DNA from: Halocafeteria seosinensis
Lineage: Eukaryota > Sar > Bigyra > Bicosoecida
Direction of reading: 5' to 3'
Assembly (NCBI GenBank): GCA_001687465.1
Contig: LVLI01000172.1
Coordinates: forward strand, 267,438-331,437
Length of the DNA: 64,000 bases
The notes under the pieces were generated by a model. That model was not told the DNA's origin. It ran no database searches and saw only the letters and a list, made by a program, of their open reading frames with translations. Positions 41,283 to 53,141 of this stretch are shown piece after piece. The stretch's first letter is position 1, and every line of letters starts with the position of its first letter. Made by a program: the position numbers and the translations under genes.

Positions 41283-42825
41283 GCATCTGTTGGAGGTGTT
41301 GCGTTTTCATGAAATCGCTGAACGATTGGAAGAAACTCATCCTGAGCAGCATCTGGTAGCTCGAAGCCCAAATGCAAGGGCGAAGTCGGGTAGTTATTGG
41401 TGCCAGAGAAAGTGCCAACCGAATCAAATACTTTCCACAGGTAGAGGCAAGCCTTGAATGCAGAGAAAGCAGTCTCGTTGTCACTGGTTCTTCTGACCTC
41501 AACAACGCCTGTTGTTTTGTCAATACGAACGACCATAGGACGAATCAATCGAGGGTCATAATGCAGTTTGTAAGAAGAATCAGTCATCTGCCGCTGGTCA
41601 ATTCCCGCTTGCAGTCTTTGCTTGAGCTCTTTGACAGGTTCAGGAACTGTAACTGAGCTTGTTTCAGGAGCCGATATTGGATAAAAAGCTTCATTTTCAC
41701 CACTAGAATTGTGTCTCCTAGATGCTAAACAAGCGCTCACGTGGAGTGATCGACCCATAAAGCCAGAGCTGGCAACTGCAAACGGGTTGTGATTTCGTGA
41801 GTTGAAAATACTTGCATTAGATGTAGACTGCCGCTTAGAAAGTAATGATGAAGAATCTTCCTCCATTCGTTGGGCAGCCGATGGATGGTTGCCGGATTGT
41901 CCTGCGGACAAGTAATCTTCCCTTGGCAGTCGTGACGGACTTCTTCGGGATGAGTAGCGGTGTGCTTTCGAACCGCTTCTACTCGCATTAATTCCTTCGA
42001 TTTTCGGTGTAGGCGGTGACAAAAGACCTTGGTTAGCCATTTCCGCGTAAGAATACGCATACGCTGCCAGTTGTAGCCCGTAAGAGTGGTGAACCCAGTT
42101 CGAAGTCTTGAAATCAAGCACGTACAACTGTCATCATAAAAAAACAAACAAACAACTCATATTTTCAGAACTGGGTACGACAATGTACGATAAACGTTTG
42201 GCTAACTTACGTATCCCTCTGCATCGGTTGCTATGGCATCCAAGGACCCAGCATATCCGTACGCCTTACTGTAGACCGTAGTGTCCCCAGCATAGTGTAG
42301 TTTCAATCCTGAATTAGCGTGCCATTTCTGGAACCCTTCTACTACAGTGCGAATGTCATCGGTAATTGTTGGCTCTACTCCTCGAATTATCTTATCAATG
42401 GCAGCGTGTGCTCTGGTACCCAAATCCGCGCTTTGTACCTTGATATCTTCAGGTCGACTTTCGGCTTTGCTGAGTGTGTCCTCCAGCCATTCCTTCGTAA
42501 ATTTCTGTACAGGAGGGGCTTTTCAGTTGCTTGTGTCAAATTGACCGGGCATGATTCGGAATTCCACTTACAGCGTCTTCCCCATGTTTTTGAAATTCAT
42601 TGCGGACAACTTCCAGAGATTGTTTGACAGCCCATGGAACCAATCCTCCTTTGTCTAGCACATTCAACACTGCGCCAAGAGCCTCCTAGTGCAAAACCAG
42701 GCACACACGGAGATAATTTAAACACCAATGACCGTACCTGAAGTGACACTCGGGTACTTTGCGCCTCCGATCTGATACAGCCGGGAACCCTTCTCAAACA
42801 TGCGCTTGATAGTCGGGGACGCCAT
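41249..42825 (-). CDS. MGME1-like PD-(D/E)XK nuclease
   Basis: Minus-strand model: 42738-42825, 42572-42669, 42211-42504, 41249-42127; 452 residues; introns 68, 67 and 83 nt. Splicing restores KYPSVTS-VLNVLDKGGLVPWAV, a typical start of this nuclease family. Core motifs: YAGSLDAIA with Asp near 149, LYVLDFKTSN with D165 and K167 (the D-x-K of PD-(D/E)XK), and YGLQLAAYAYSYAE with the Gln-Ala-Tyr block near 178. A ~150-residue low-complexity Ser-rich stretch then precedes a short helical part. The family includes the mitochondrial exonuclease MGME1, which trims single-stranded DNA ends. No clear presequence is seen at this start (MASPTIKRMFEKGSRLYQ is basic, so weak targeting is possible). The third acceptor (gcgcag) was chosen because it keeps frame and motif. 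Confidence 0.8.
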
Positions 42826-43140
42826 TTCGGGGTGGCTCTCTCCTCGAAGACTGAAACTTCGCGAATGGTCTCAATGGACAAGGGCAACTACTGTGTGCTC
42901 TTGCTGTACCAAAATCCATATTCGCAACAACACGGAGAGCCATAATAAAACTTCTTCCTAAATGAGAAGTCGACGAAAACATTGACGCCTTCGAAACCTC
43001 AATTATGGCAGTGCGTCGTCACAATCGTGTATGAATCAAGGGTTCGGAATCTTAATAATTACGCTCGTTAGAAAGACTCCGCGGTTTCCAAAGGTGCGAA
43101 CGTCGTCTATCGTTGCGGATTTGTACAGCGGAAGCGCAGA
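42826..43140. promoter_or_regulatory. Divergent intergenic region, presumed shared promoter
   Basis: 315 bp separate the start of the MGME1-like nuclease (minus) from that of the VOC-family gene (plus). A minus-strand frame crosses part of it but is out of phase with the nuclease. Role inferred from head-to-head layout. Confidence 0.3.
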
Positions 43141-43865
43141 ATGTCGTTGTTCCACGGGCTCGCACGCCGAGCGACAGCTTCGTTGTTGTCTTCAGGACGG
43201 CACACACTGAGACAGAGGATACATGGTGGACCATTGAGGCCCAATGAGACTGCTTTGCCAAATTCCGTCAGTGAGCAATTTTACTTGAAAGCAGGCAGCA
43301 GAGCATTCGTGTCGGCGGCGGTATGTGACAATGTGGAGAACATGCCGAACTGGGATACTTTACTTCTTCTTGCCTTGTATGATGTGATTAATTGATGCAG
43401 AACTCTTCTGATCGTCCGTTTAAGATTTTGGGCGTCCAACAAATTGCGGTGGGAAGCACTGACAAGGAAAAACTTCGCGCACTATGGGTGGACAAGCTGG
43501 GACTGACAATGGAATCCAACTATAGAAGCGAGAAGGAAAATGTCGATGAAGATATTCTCCGAATTGGAGAAGGTCCAACGGCTGTGGAGGTAGACATCAT
43601 GCAACCTATAGATCCTGAGAAGGCACCTAAGGTTCATAATCCTCCGTTGAACCATTTTGGGCTGTGGGTGGACGATTTGCCGAAAGCATACGAGTGGTTG
43701 CAGCAACAGGGTGTGCGTTTCGCTCCTGGGGGAATTAGGAAGGGTGGTGGTGGTCATGATGTTGCCTTTATTCATCCCAAAGGAAATGAGGAATACCCGC
43801 TCTCCGGCCAAGGAGTCTTGATTGAATTGGTGCAAGCTCCGGAGGAGGTCCGTCAACTGAGATAA
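43141..43865 (+). CDS. VOC-superfamily (glyoxalase I-like) protein, probably organelle targeted
   Basis: Model: 43141-43320 and 43401-43865, 214 residues, one 80-nt phase-0 intron. Exon 1 encodes only an Arg/Ser-rich leader ([20 protein letters not shown]) resembling a mitochondrial presequence. Exon 2 encodes the entire folded part: two beta-alpha-beta-beta-beta halves starting at [12 protein letters not shown], with [51 protein letters not shown] and [10 protein letters not shown]. The metal-site candidates are Gln in VQQIAVG, Glu in AVEVDIM, His in LNHFGL and Glu in LIELVQ. It is closer in pattern to bacterial VOC proteins annotated as lactoylglutathione lyase-like than to classical eukaryotic GLO1. 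Substrate is unproven; methylglyoxal detoxification is possible. Confidence 0.83.
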
Positions 43866-44659
43866 GTTTTCACTCAACGGAACAATTTCAGTGCCACCAC
43901 GGTCGATGCTCTTTACAGATGATGATGTAAATCTACATATTGCCCCGTTAATGACAAGTAACTGACATCAAGAAGTTCGTAGACTCTATGCCAGCATATT
44001 CATCTTGACCAGGCATTGTGAAATCCGCCGTCGTCGTATCCCTAGTTGGAAAGCATGATTCTATTGCTTAATTTAGATATTGATATAAATTGCTAGCTCC
44101 ACAATACTTAAGTTGCAAGTCGAGAATCGGGATTCTAGCTTCCTGACGTCCTCGAGAAGGTTAGGACTCGGCTTGAGACAGTGGCTTCCTGGATCCCCTT
44201 CTATCACTTCATATACTGCATCATGTTTGTTTGTAAAATTACCACCTACGAGTGGGGACATCTTTCCTCCCGTCCTCCCGGAGGCTGTCAGAACTTGGTT
44301 TTCCTTGCTCGATGCGGAAAAGCCGTGACCAGCTCTGCTGCGTTGAGCGGAAGGGAGTCTTTGCTACGTATACGGTTTTGTTGGCCTCTTGAGTTCCCAG
44401 TATCTATTCCATTGGTAGGAAGAATTCATACTGCAAGCAATAGGGGGCATTGATTCCTGTGGACAAAGCAGAGGTTTTCTTAAGGAAGTGTCTGTTGCGT
44501 GTAGTATTAACCTCGTTGGACATACGACCGGCTGTAGGGGGGACGAAAGAACATGCATGTGTCTTACTACGTTTGAGGTGACATTTATGAACCACAGTGT
44601 GAATAAATCTGCCTGAATTGCTTTCATAGAGTAAGTTTTCGCTGCAATATATCGTGTGC
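43866..44659. other. Intergenic, no gene recognised
   Basis: About 790 bp between the VOC gene and the small membrane protein candidate. A minus-strand ATG frame of 124 codons (44404-44778) spans its end but is antisense to the small candidate gene and has no recognisable motif. Confidence 0.35.
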
Positions 44660-44833
44660 ATGGTAGATAAAATGCCATCAAGAGGGGGAAAAGGAATCCC
44701 CGGAATTCTTTTGTTTGGGGGAAATCGAGAATTCAAGCTATTCAAAGGCTTTATCGATGGACCTTTTGCCGTCGGCATAATGGGCTTTTATGTGTTTATC
44801 ATTTACGCTCACGTGTATGAGGCTCCCGCATGA
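44660..44833 (+). CDS. Candidate small single-pass membrane protein, 57 residues
   Basis: ATG at 44660, stop at 44831-44833; a second in-frame Met lies at 44672. The product begins MVDKMPSRGGKGIPGILLFG, continues with a basic-acidic mix, then has one hydrophobic segment PFAVGIMGFYVFIIYAHVY and ends EAPA. Size and layout (Gly-rich basic start, one C-terminal membrane helix, short tail) resemble small accessory subunits of respiratory complexes or ATP synthase, but I cannot assign it to a family. It lies 166 bp before the next plus-strand gene. An upstream exon cannot be excluded. Evidence is composition only. Confidence 0.42.
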   Translation: MVDKMPSRGGKGIPGILLFGGNREFKLFKGFIDGPFAVGIMGFYVFIIYAHVYEAPA

Positions 44834-44999
44834 GGTTGGTCACCGACTGCTCCGGACTGGGGGACAGTTTTTAGCATGAGCCTTTTTGTACCCTTTGGTC
44901 TCCCCCCCGTGACTGTACCCCTCCATGTGACTGTCTTTACGTCTCGATACTGCTCATATGAGGTGCAGATTTGGATACCAACGCTTGTCAGATAGTACG

Positions 45000-47785
45000 A
45001 TGGACGATATAGTGTCTAATTCGCCCGGCACTCCGAACCGCCGTCGGCGGCGTAATAAACGGGGGAAAGATAAAAAGAAGGGAAGTGGCCTGGAGCACGG
45101 CGCCATTGAAAATGAGCCTCTTCCATTACAGCTGCAAAAACTCACGGAGGACTATTCGAAGCAAGAAATACTCAAAGCCAGAAATGATTTGTTTGAAACT
45201 GACGAAGATTATGATGATCCGGAAGTGGTACGGAAGTACTTGAAAGGGGAATTGAATTCGCACGATGGATCAGAGCACTCGACATCGACCCCGCCAATCT
45301 CTTATCATAGCCATAATGCACGAGTACGTAGTACATGAGGGTTGAAAGAGTTTATATCCGTATGCTGTGAACTCCGTTTGCGATATGTTCTCTGTTTTGG
45401 AACAGAGCTGGGATTCCTCGGCTGCGTCGATATCTAGTGCAGCCACCCCGTCGGGAGAACATAGCAATGGCGGTCACGAACAACAGAGTCAAAGTCAGCA
45501 TTCCAGTGCCTCCCAAGATTCCAAAAAAATTAAAGAAGAAGAAAGTGCGGACTCAAGGAGATACGCACAAGCAACACAGCTGAATGCCAGCAGTATAGAA
45601 GAACAGAAGAAAATCCTCGAACAAGTATGTTGAGAGACTGTGCACTATATGCGGGATTGGTTTCACTTAAGGCTTACAACACCTTTCAGGTCGTGGCTTC
45701 GTCAAAGTTGAATGATGTCTTGACGGGGTTGAATCACTGGTACAATGCGGCATCTGTAGTTCAAGTAAGTCTACAACGTGTCTTCGAAGCTGCTACCATC
45801 TATCACTTTACTGCAACCTCGACCCCCAGGTTAACTGCTTCTTCGAGAGCGATGCGCCAAGGCGACTGTTACTGAATATTCTCTCTCGCATGCCCCATTC
45901 AGAATTCGATAAACTGTTCACTGAGGTCTTGGAAAAATTAGTGACCCCCTTACGTATGAAGCCAGAAGAACGACCTGTTCAGCTTGTCCATCGGTGTACA
46001 AAGGCTGTAGTTACGAGAATGCGCGAAGTCATTGAAAGCCTACGTAAGGTTGACCCCGAGGCTGCAGGCGAGAAGTCTGAAGAAGCACGCCACATTGCTG
46101 CGCGTGTGATGGCTACCCAGCTTCGGGAACTTCGCAATTTTGTCGGAAGTTCCTGGTCAAGCATGAATGGCCATGTGGACTGTAGCCGGGTACTCAAGCA
46201 GAATGAAGAAAATGTGAAGCAGTTGCCGGCGGATAAGAATGATCTAAGGTCGTTACTGATGAGAAGAGATTTACATTTTGAGACAATGCAAGCGCTTCGA
46301 CATACGCAAAGTAGAACGCATACTGAAAAGCTTAGTGGCTCTCCACTAATGCCGAAGACTGTGGAAGATGAGCTCCGTAGTCTTCGTGCTCTTTCTGGAA
46401 GTGGTTCTGATAAGACGGTTGTCGAGGTAAGATAAAAAGTTTTGTTTTGTGAATGTTAATTGCCAGCGCGGTTTCTCTTCGCTTTTACTTTCGATTTCTC
46501 TACACACAACACTGTGTGGTGTAATACTCGGGAACCGCTATAGCAATAGGATGTAACTCAACCGAGGAGTCTATTCCCGTGGCTTCGTGGTTCTTTCAGC
46601 CTTCAACATTTCATTTGGCTTGTGTTTTCTTTGGGGATGCAGGAGCGTGAAGCAAAGGAGGCTTTGGAGCAACTTCACAAGGAAATAGCAGAGTCTCTAG
46701 GGCCTTTGAAAGAGGAAGAACAGCGCTTGTCAGATGACCTGGAACAACTTCATCAACGCCGCCGAGAACTGCAACAGGAATTAAACCGCATAAACGATGA
46801 CATAAAGTCAAAGACCAGGGAGAAGAAAGCCATTTCAGAGAAAGCGGAAGTGCTTGGAGACAAGTTCAAAGAAAAGAAAGGAGTGCTTAATTCACGATAC
46901 AATGGTATGGTTGCCCGTTGCGAAGAAGAAGGGGTTGGAGTGTCACTTCAGAGTTCCATTCAAGGGATCGTGGAGGATGTTGATAAAGTGATAAACGAAC
47001 TCGACATGGTAGGAACCAGGGAAGCGGGTAGTATGGATGAAGATACTCGAAGGTATCATTGGGCTGAACAAACATTTCTAAGCTGCCAAAGTGACAAACT
47101 GATAATCAATGCGTTAAAAAAGAGGTTAGAGAAATCCCAAGGGGAGCTTGTGAAACTCAAGAATGAAGCTGAAAATTTCAAAAGCTTAAACATGAAGAAT
47201 GTCGTCAAGGAAGTGGAAAAAAGCCTGCTAAGAGTATCTGCCGAAATCAAAGAAGACGAAAACAGTATTGCAACATTCACTCAACAAACCCGTGACTACG
47301 TTCGTGACTTTTTACACCAGTACTCCATGCCGGAGGATACTGGTAGTCGTAAGGATAGCGGTACGCTTTACGATAAAGAATTAGCCTTCGTTCGCCGGCT
47401 CTGCGATATAGCGGTAGATTTGGGCCTTGACAATGATTTTATTGAGTCTTTGGGGCTGATCAAGCCCAGCCAGAGTGCCCTAGATTTCGTTGACCAGCAT
47501 TATACGAAGGAAAATTCGAATGTGAATGCCCCTTCAAAGACTCCCGGAAAGGACACGAGCCACGCCGAAAACCCAAAGTCGGTTGTCGCCACAGCCCATG
47601 TTCCTTCCTCGCAGTCGAGCGCGAACACTCCTCCTCGACCTCATACCAAAGCGACTGCGACCAATGGTACGTTTCATAGGTCGTCTCCGTCGTGGGGAAG
47701 CACTTCGGGGAGCAATAGAAAGCCTGTCTCCTTGAAGGACTTACGCAAGCGAGCAAACAATGCAGATAACGTATCCGAGGCATGA
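45000..47785 (+). CDS. Large coiled-coil protein of unknown function
   Basis: Model: 45000-45323, 45406-45624, 45690-45764, 45830-46426, 46643-47785; 785 residues. All four introns (82, 65, 65, 216 nt) are GT-AG and phase 0. I do not recognise the family. A basic start (NRRRRRNKRGKDKKKGSG) suggests nuclear or nucleic-acid contact. A Ser/Gln-rich linker leads to a helical folded region near 181-330 (VASSKLNDVLTGLNHWYNAA, FESDAPRRLLLNILSRMPHS, RPVQLVHRCTKAVVTRMREV). A long coiled coil follows near 405-655 (EQRLSDDLEQLHQRRRELQQ), then a short helical domain and a Ser/Pro tail. The phase-0 joins are consistent and keep the helical pattern across boundaries, which supports the model. Alternative starts upstream (44958) would add 14 residues. 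Confidence 0.75.
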
Positions 47786-47913
47786 ACAGCTGGCTTTAAT
47801 GTTATATTTCAACTGTATCTATTTATGTATATTTTAATAATCGTTAAGAGGCAGAAGTTATCAGGTTACAGTTTATACCCGGTCGTTCCGGTAAAAAGTA
47901 ATACACTCTACGC

Positions 47914-50782
47914 CTACCTAACTAGGAGTGGAAGTAATGCGCCAGTCCAGCCGGTGAAGGGATGCGTACCGGTGCCTCTACCATTGTCTGGGTCAAAGTT
48001 CTCCCAGAGAAAACCACTTTCTTGGAACTGCTGGACGACATTGCCGACCAAATTTGTTCGCAACTCTTCCGCAACATCGAAGAGTTGGGACTTTAATTGT
48101 GAAGATGTTCGCTCATTGTGCGCATAGTAACGAAGCCCCCTCCAGATCAGGTAATTTAAATTAACCCAGATTTTGCCTCGCCAGTAGTCCTCATGTGTCC
48201 TGTACGCACCGTCTTGCTTGGACAAGCTTCGAATGCCAAACGGGGACCAGAGCTCGCTCTCGTCCCGCAGCACATTCAAGATACTCTCAAGACGGGTATC
48301 GTCTGGAGACATGATCCCCAAAGCAAGCGGAAATAAACCGATGTAGCCCTTGTGGCATGTATCTCCAATCTTGGTTGCTTCATCACTATCAGCATATTGA
48401 GCACCATAGTCACAAAACCAGTTATGATCGCTATTCCACAGTTTCTCGAGACGCTCGCGAATCTTGTTTCGTTTCTCCTTCAATTCAATCAAACTGTCTT
48501 GTCTATCTATTTTGGCAGCAATTTTGTCAAGCAGGTCTATGCCCTGCAGTAGAGGAGTCCATGGATGGCGCAAGAGTGGATTCCAATGAAACGCATTGCA
48601 GACTTACCCATATTAACCAGCTCATAAGATCCACGTGCACATCATACTCCGTAGGCACCACTCCGCGGGGAAAGTCATCAATGCCAGAAGCAAATGTGTG
48701 ATTGGGGGAAGCTCCGGCCCACCGCAAATCCCCTTCTTCTCCACGCGGAGTGTATTGGGTGTTCAAGTACCAATACATCCATTTGACAAGTTTCGGATGG
48801 ATCCTCGATAACCACGCCCGATCATCTGCAGCGGAAATAGTTGTTCGAGACTTGTAGCTGTGCTCTTGAACGTACTAGCACACTTACCTGAGCTTAGTTC
48901 AGCATTAGTTGAGCCGGAATCAGCGTCAAGACCGATAAGTTTCTCAATCGCCAGCAACAACGTTGGTGGGTTGGCTATATCCGGTCGCTGCACACGGAAC
49001 TTTGCCGGAACGCGAGACTGAGCCTCTTCTCCCATAGTTTGCTCCCGAGGAATCCATCCGTCTGAATCCATTGTGCTAAACCAAGATTCAATAACGGTTT
49101 TACTGAGCATTTTATCCCATTCAGATACGAGCAATTGATGAAAACCTTCATCCCATAGGAACCCTCGAGGGAAAATTGAACGAGAGGGCATTCCAGTTAT
49201 GAGTTCATATTCCCTCGAGTGCACGATTGCACCTTCTTCCGCCACCCTTCCGTCAGTTGTAAGAACAGAACTGGCGTGCTCTCCCTCAGAGCCTCTTTGG
49301 GAGGGGTCCCTTCGGTCTACGAGCAGACTCCCACGATAGTGGGTAACGCAGCCTACAACTTGGCTCAGTGCGTTGTGTAAGGCTTGATAAACATCCTTCT
49401 TACCAGCCCAGACAGACCCTTTCACTATGGTTTCGTTGAATCGGTTGTCAAAAGAAGATATCGCTTTACTTCGTCTTTCTGTTACGGTCTCTTCTGTTTG
49501 CTGAGCTTGAATGAATTCTACCAGCTTCGCAGCATCGTTTTCGCTGTCTATTTTCTCCATCCCCGCAGCGCGAATCATTTCTTGAGAACAATGAAGCACG
49601 CGAATATTAAACGGTGGTTTGAGAACCAATTGTAACATTCCCTGATGTATAGATCCATTCCCGATGTAACCTGGTAGCAGGGGAACTACACCTGCTTCAG
49701 AAGCTTTCTGCAAGTGAAAAGGATTTATTTCTTCCCCTCTATCGGCCGCTGCAACTTTCTCCAACTGGTAGTGCCTATACACAGTCTTTTGGTGGGATGC
49801 TTGCAGGAGCTGACCCATGTGGCCCCCGAGTTGCCAGTAGTTATAAGTCTGGAAGCCTGTGAGGTAGTAGTGAATGTTCATCAACTCAGGTGCCTTGTTG
49901 ACCAAGTTTTCTCTGGATTCTCTCTCTGCGAGTGGAGCTTGAGTAGAATGAAGCGTTCGACCATTCGATGGATGTGATTTTGCCGGTGGGTTCAATACCA
50001 CAAGCGCCTCCTGCTCGCTAGTCTCACCTCCTACAAGCACAGCGTGACCGCGGATACCAGGCAGGCTACTACTCTTGTCGGCGGAAGATTTCGTGTCAAA
50101 CAGTTTCATCGACACAGTTTGATTTTCTCCCCCAGACATGTAAAATAGCACACTGGCTTTCATCGATTTCGACTGCCGTGAATTCTTGAATCGTTTGCTT
50201 CCGTGGATGGTACCGTTGATATCCAATTGCCAGGAAGCGTGATTCCGAAACGAGCAACTCGTGGAGAAGTCTTTGGGGTTTAAACAGTGCATATCCGCTT
50301 CCAACTTCTGCACCGTACCGCACCAACATTGAGCAATAATAAACACTACATGCATGGCACTCAAAAACCTACCAATTTGTGGTTGGGGTCAATGAATTGC
50401 TGCTGCCAGAACCCTTGTCCATCATTACGCATGAATCCCCATCGTTGCAGACCGTCATCATCGCTGGCGTCATGGCGCAAGCCTGTCATACCTTGGTTCA
50501 GCATCCATGCCACTCCAAACTGCGGTTATACAAGGGGGTTAACGTGTATGGCAGCGAGGTTGGCCCTGCAGCACGTACCAAGGAGCCTGTTTTGGATTGT
50601 TTTGTGCCGATATACAAGTTCGGCCGAGGCCATATCTGCGTATACGACTGCAGATCACCCTCTCGTGCTTGTGTAGCTTCCTCCTCACCAACATGGGGAT
50701 GAGGATCAGCTCCTGTGGTGTATACAGCTAGCCACAGCGAGAGGGCAGCCACCAGAGCCCCACGCACGAGGACCATCACCAT
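47914..50782 (-). CDS. GCS1: Mannosyl-oligosaccharide glucosidase (ER glucosidase I, GH63)
   Basis: Minus-strand model: 50579-50782, 50373-50519, 48888-50307, 48608-48825, 47914-48543; 872 residues; introns 59, 65, 62 and 64 nt. An N-terminal signal anchor ([16 protein letters not shown]) marks a type II ER protein. The beta-sandwich domain shows [20 protein letters not shown], complete only after splicing. The GH63 catalytic domain shows [19 protein letters not shown] near 500 with the acidic catalytic candidate, [18 protein letters not shown] near 540, [18 protein letters not shown] and the terminal [20 protein letters not shown]. Reaction: removes the outermost alpha-1,2-glucose from Glc3Man9GlcNAc2 on nascent glycoproteins, the first trimming step feeding the calnexin cycle. 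Length matches the family. The organism therefore transfers glucosylated N-glycans. Confidence 0.95.
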
Positions 50783-51021
50783 GCCCTAATGAGACTATTC
50801 CTCTTCCTGCCTGTACTATGGGATTCATGGACGTGTCTGTGTGTGTGTATTACAATTACACCCAAGCCAACCTACGGAACCTATGCAAACGGTAGTAGTA
50901 CGCCCTGAAAGGATAGCTTCACATGTGCTGGTGAAGAGTGATAGGCATGGGCCATACCATGCACGGCCGTATACACAGCGAGGTAGGACGAAGCGAAGCA
51001 ACACAACGGTTGCTTGGTTAG

Positions 51022-53141
51022 TTATTCCGATTGCTGGCATGCTGCCAGAGCTTCGGCGGAGAAAAACTGGACGTCATGGTCGGAATCGTTGAGAAGCTGA
51101 CGCAGCTGCTGCTTGACGGTTTGTTGAATCACTCTCTGAGGCAAATAAGGAGCGAGTCGTTGCAGAACTTTGGAAACATTGAAACGAACATTGGCTATTG
51201 TATCCTCGCTCATACTTAGAATGGACGGGAGAAAGCGTTCATGCCGAGTTTTCTTGCTCACGGCGATGCAAACTTCGTACAAAGCGTAAATGGACGATAG
51301 CCGAACCAGATAGCTTTGATGCTTCTGTAGTGCTTCGATGTGAGGGACAATTTGAGACAATGCCCATTGTTCTCCAAATGTTTCAGTCAATTTGCGCAAG
51401 TTTACGGCGGCGGCTTCTCGGATACTAGATACATCATCACTTAACCAGCGAATGCACAACTGAGTGAGTTGATCGTTGAAAAACTCACGGCCCAGTTGAT
51501 TCGCCAGGAGTGGCATAAACTCAATGATAGCCATGCGCACCCTCCATTGTTTGTCTTCTGCCAAGTACGTTATAGCAGGCAGTAATGATTCCGAGAGAAC
51601 CCGCACACCGACAACTGCGTTTAGTTCCTCGAGAGTGGAAATGATGTTCAAGCGTACCTGTGAACCAAATACAATAAGAAGTAGGGCTGTGTTTGCCTAG
51701 TAGTTTCCCCGTGTTCACGACCGGCTTATCTTACTTGGGATTCATTATCTTTCAATAAGTCTAAAATAAAAGGGAGAAGCTTCTCCATTGTATCATCAGG
51801 CCCAAGAACTCGAGCAAGTCCCATTATTACTTCTGCGAGCGATTTGCGCACATGCTCCGAGGGGTCACTCGACAGCGATTTTACCCGAGGAAGAATCTGT
51901 CCGAGTTCCTCAAGACGGCAGTGTTAGAACGTCGAAAAGCAAAGGAAACCAAGCAGGTTGAAAACTTACATTGTTTATGACGTCCTCCTTAGGGATCCTT
52001 TTGCTAACGTCCGTTACCGCCGCAGCGGCTGCGGTGCGAACCTCCGCTTCATGGTCGTCTAGAAGGCTGACGAAAGGCTTGAGTAGTTCATTTCGAGCCG
52101 CTTGGGGACCGAGGGCTTCACATAATGCTACGTATTTATTCGCTACACTCCATCTTACCCTCCATGACCTATCATTCGCAAGCATCATTGCGGTAGGTAA
52201 GAGCGATTCGTCGATTTGCGGTTTGCTAACAAGTTGAGCCAACACAGTGCAGTTATCAACAGCAAGTAATCTAACACTGTCTTGCTCGTCACTGGCCAGC
52301 TTCTTTAGGAGCGGTAGCGTAACCTGTTCACACTTTCCGCTCGGTATTTTCTTGCTAAAGGCACCCAAATTCGCACAAGCAGCCCGCCGGACCATTGGAG
52401 TGTCATCCTCCACTAGACGCTGATAGATTTCATCTAATTCTTGCGCAGCTTCGGCTGTAACGTGTTCATAGGGGGCTGCTAGTATCCCCGCTGCACTAAT
52501 CCTAGAGGTGAACCAGTCTTTGGACGCCAAGCGCTTGATCAAGGGAACGAAATAAGATACCAAGTCTTTGGTAGGCATTTCAGAGGCAATTTTGTTAAGA
52601 CCTTCAATTGTCTGCAAATTCGGTGTTGCTGATGGTATACATACATCGACGAGGTAAGACAGCCGACAACACCACTTACTTTATCCCGCACGGCCATTTC
52701 TTCTACATGTGCCAGTTTTTCCAATGGACCCAGTAGTTTATAAGCGTATTCGTTTCCTCCAATATATGGTACAAGTTGTCCCAATTGCTCCGCCATGGCT
52801 ACCAATACTTCATCATCATCATCTATGGAGCTCCCCAGGAATGGTAGTAGTTCATCCCGTGTTCGTTGCGGTCCCAGTGCTTCAGCTGCAGCAGAGGTAA
52901 CCATGTCAAGAGACTAGCAGACATGCACACCAGCTAGCTTACCAATGACTGTTAATTTCTGCATGGAATTCAGTCGGTATTGGACGTCTTCATGGCGTAA
53001 TTCATCTATCAAGACGGCGATCTCAAATAAGTCTTCCTCCTCCCCATCATGTTTCCCTTCTTCCTCTTTGCCACCTCCGGACATATCTCTATCTTCCTCC
53101 TCTTCCTTGCCCTCTCCTGAACGATTCGAGCCACGCATCAT
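51022..53141 (-). CDS. PPP2R1A: Protein phosphatase 2A scaffold subunit A (PR65)
   Basis: Minus-strand model: 52943-53141, 52680-52885, 51970-52611, 51735-51908, 51022-51657; 618 residues; introns 57, 68, 61 and 77 nt. The protein consists of about 15 HEAT repeats. Family landmarks: [126 protein letters not shown] and [19 protein letters not shown]. It is slightly longer than the usual ~589 residues owing to an acidic, Gly-rich N-terminal extension of ~35 residues; MSGGGKEEE inside it is an alternative start. Role: scaffold joining PP2A catalytic and regulatory subunits, with wide functions in mitosis and signalling. Confidence 0.96.

Noticed and set aside
42597-42887. Alternative reading frame across the first exons of the MGME1-like gene
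   Set aside because: The spliced frame restores the conserved PSVTSVLNVLDKGG region and totals a multiple of three; this frame does not.
44404-44778. Minus-strand ATG frame of 124 codons
   Set aside because: Antisense to the better supported 57-residue candidate; composition gives no domain or targeting signal.
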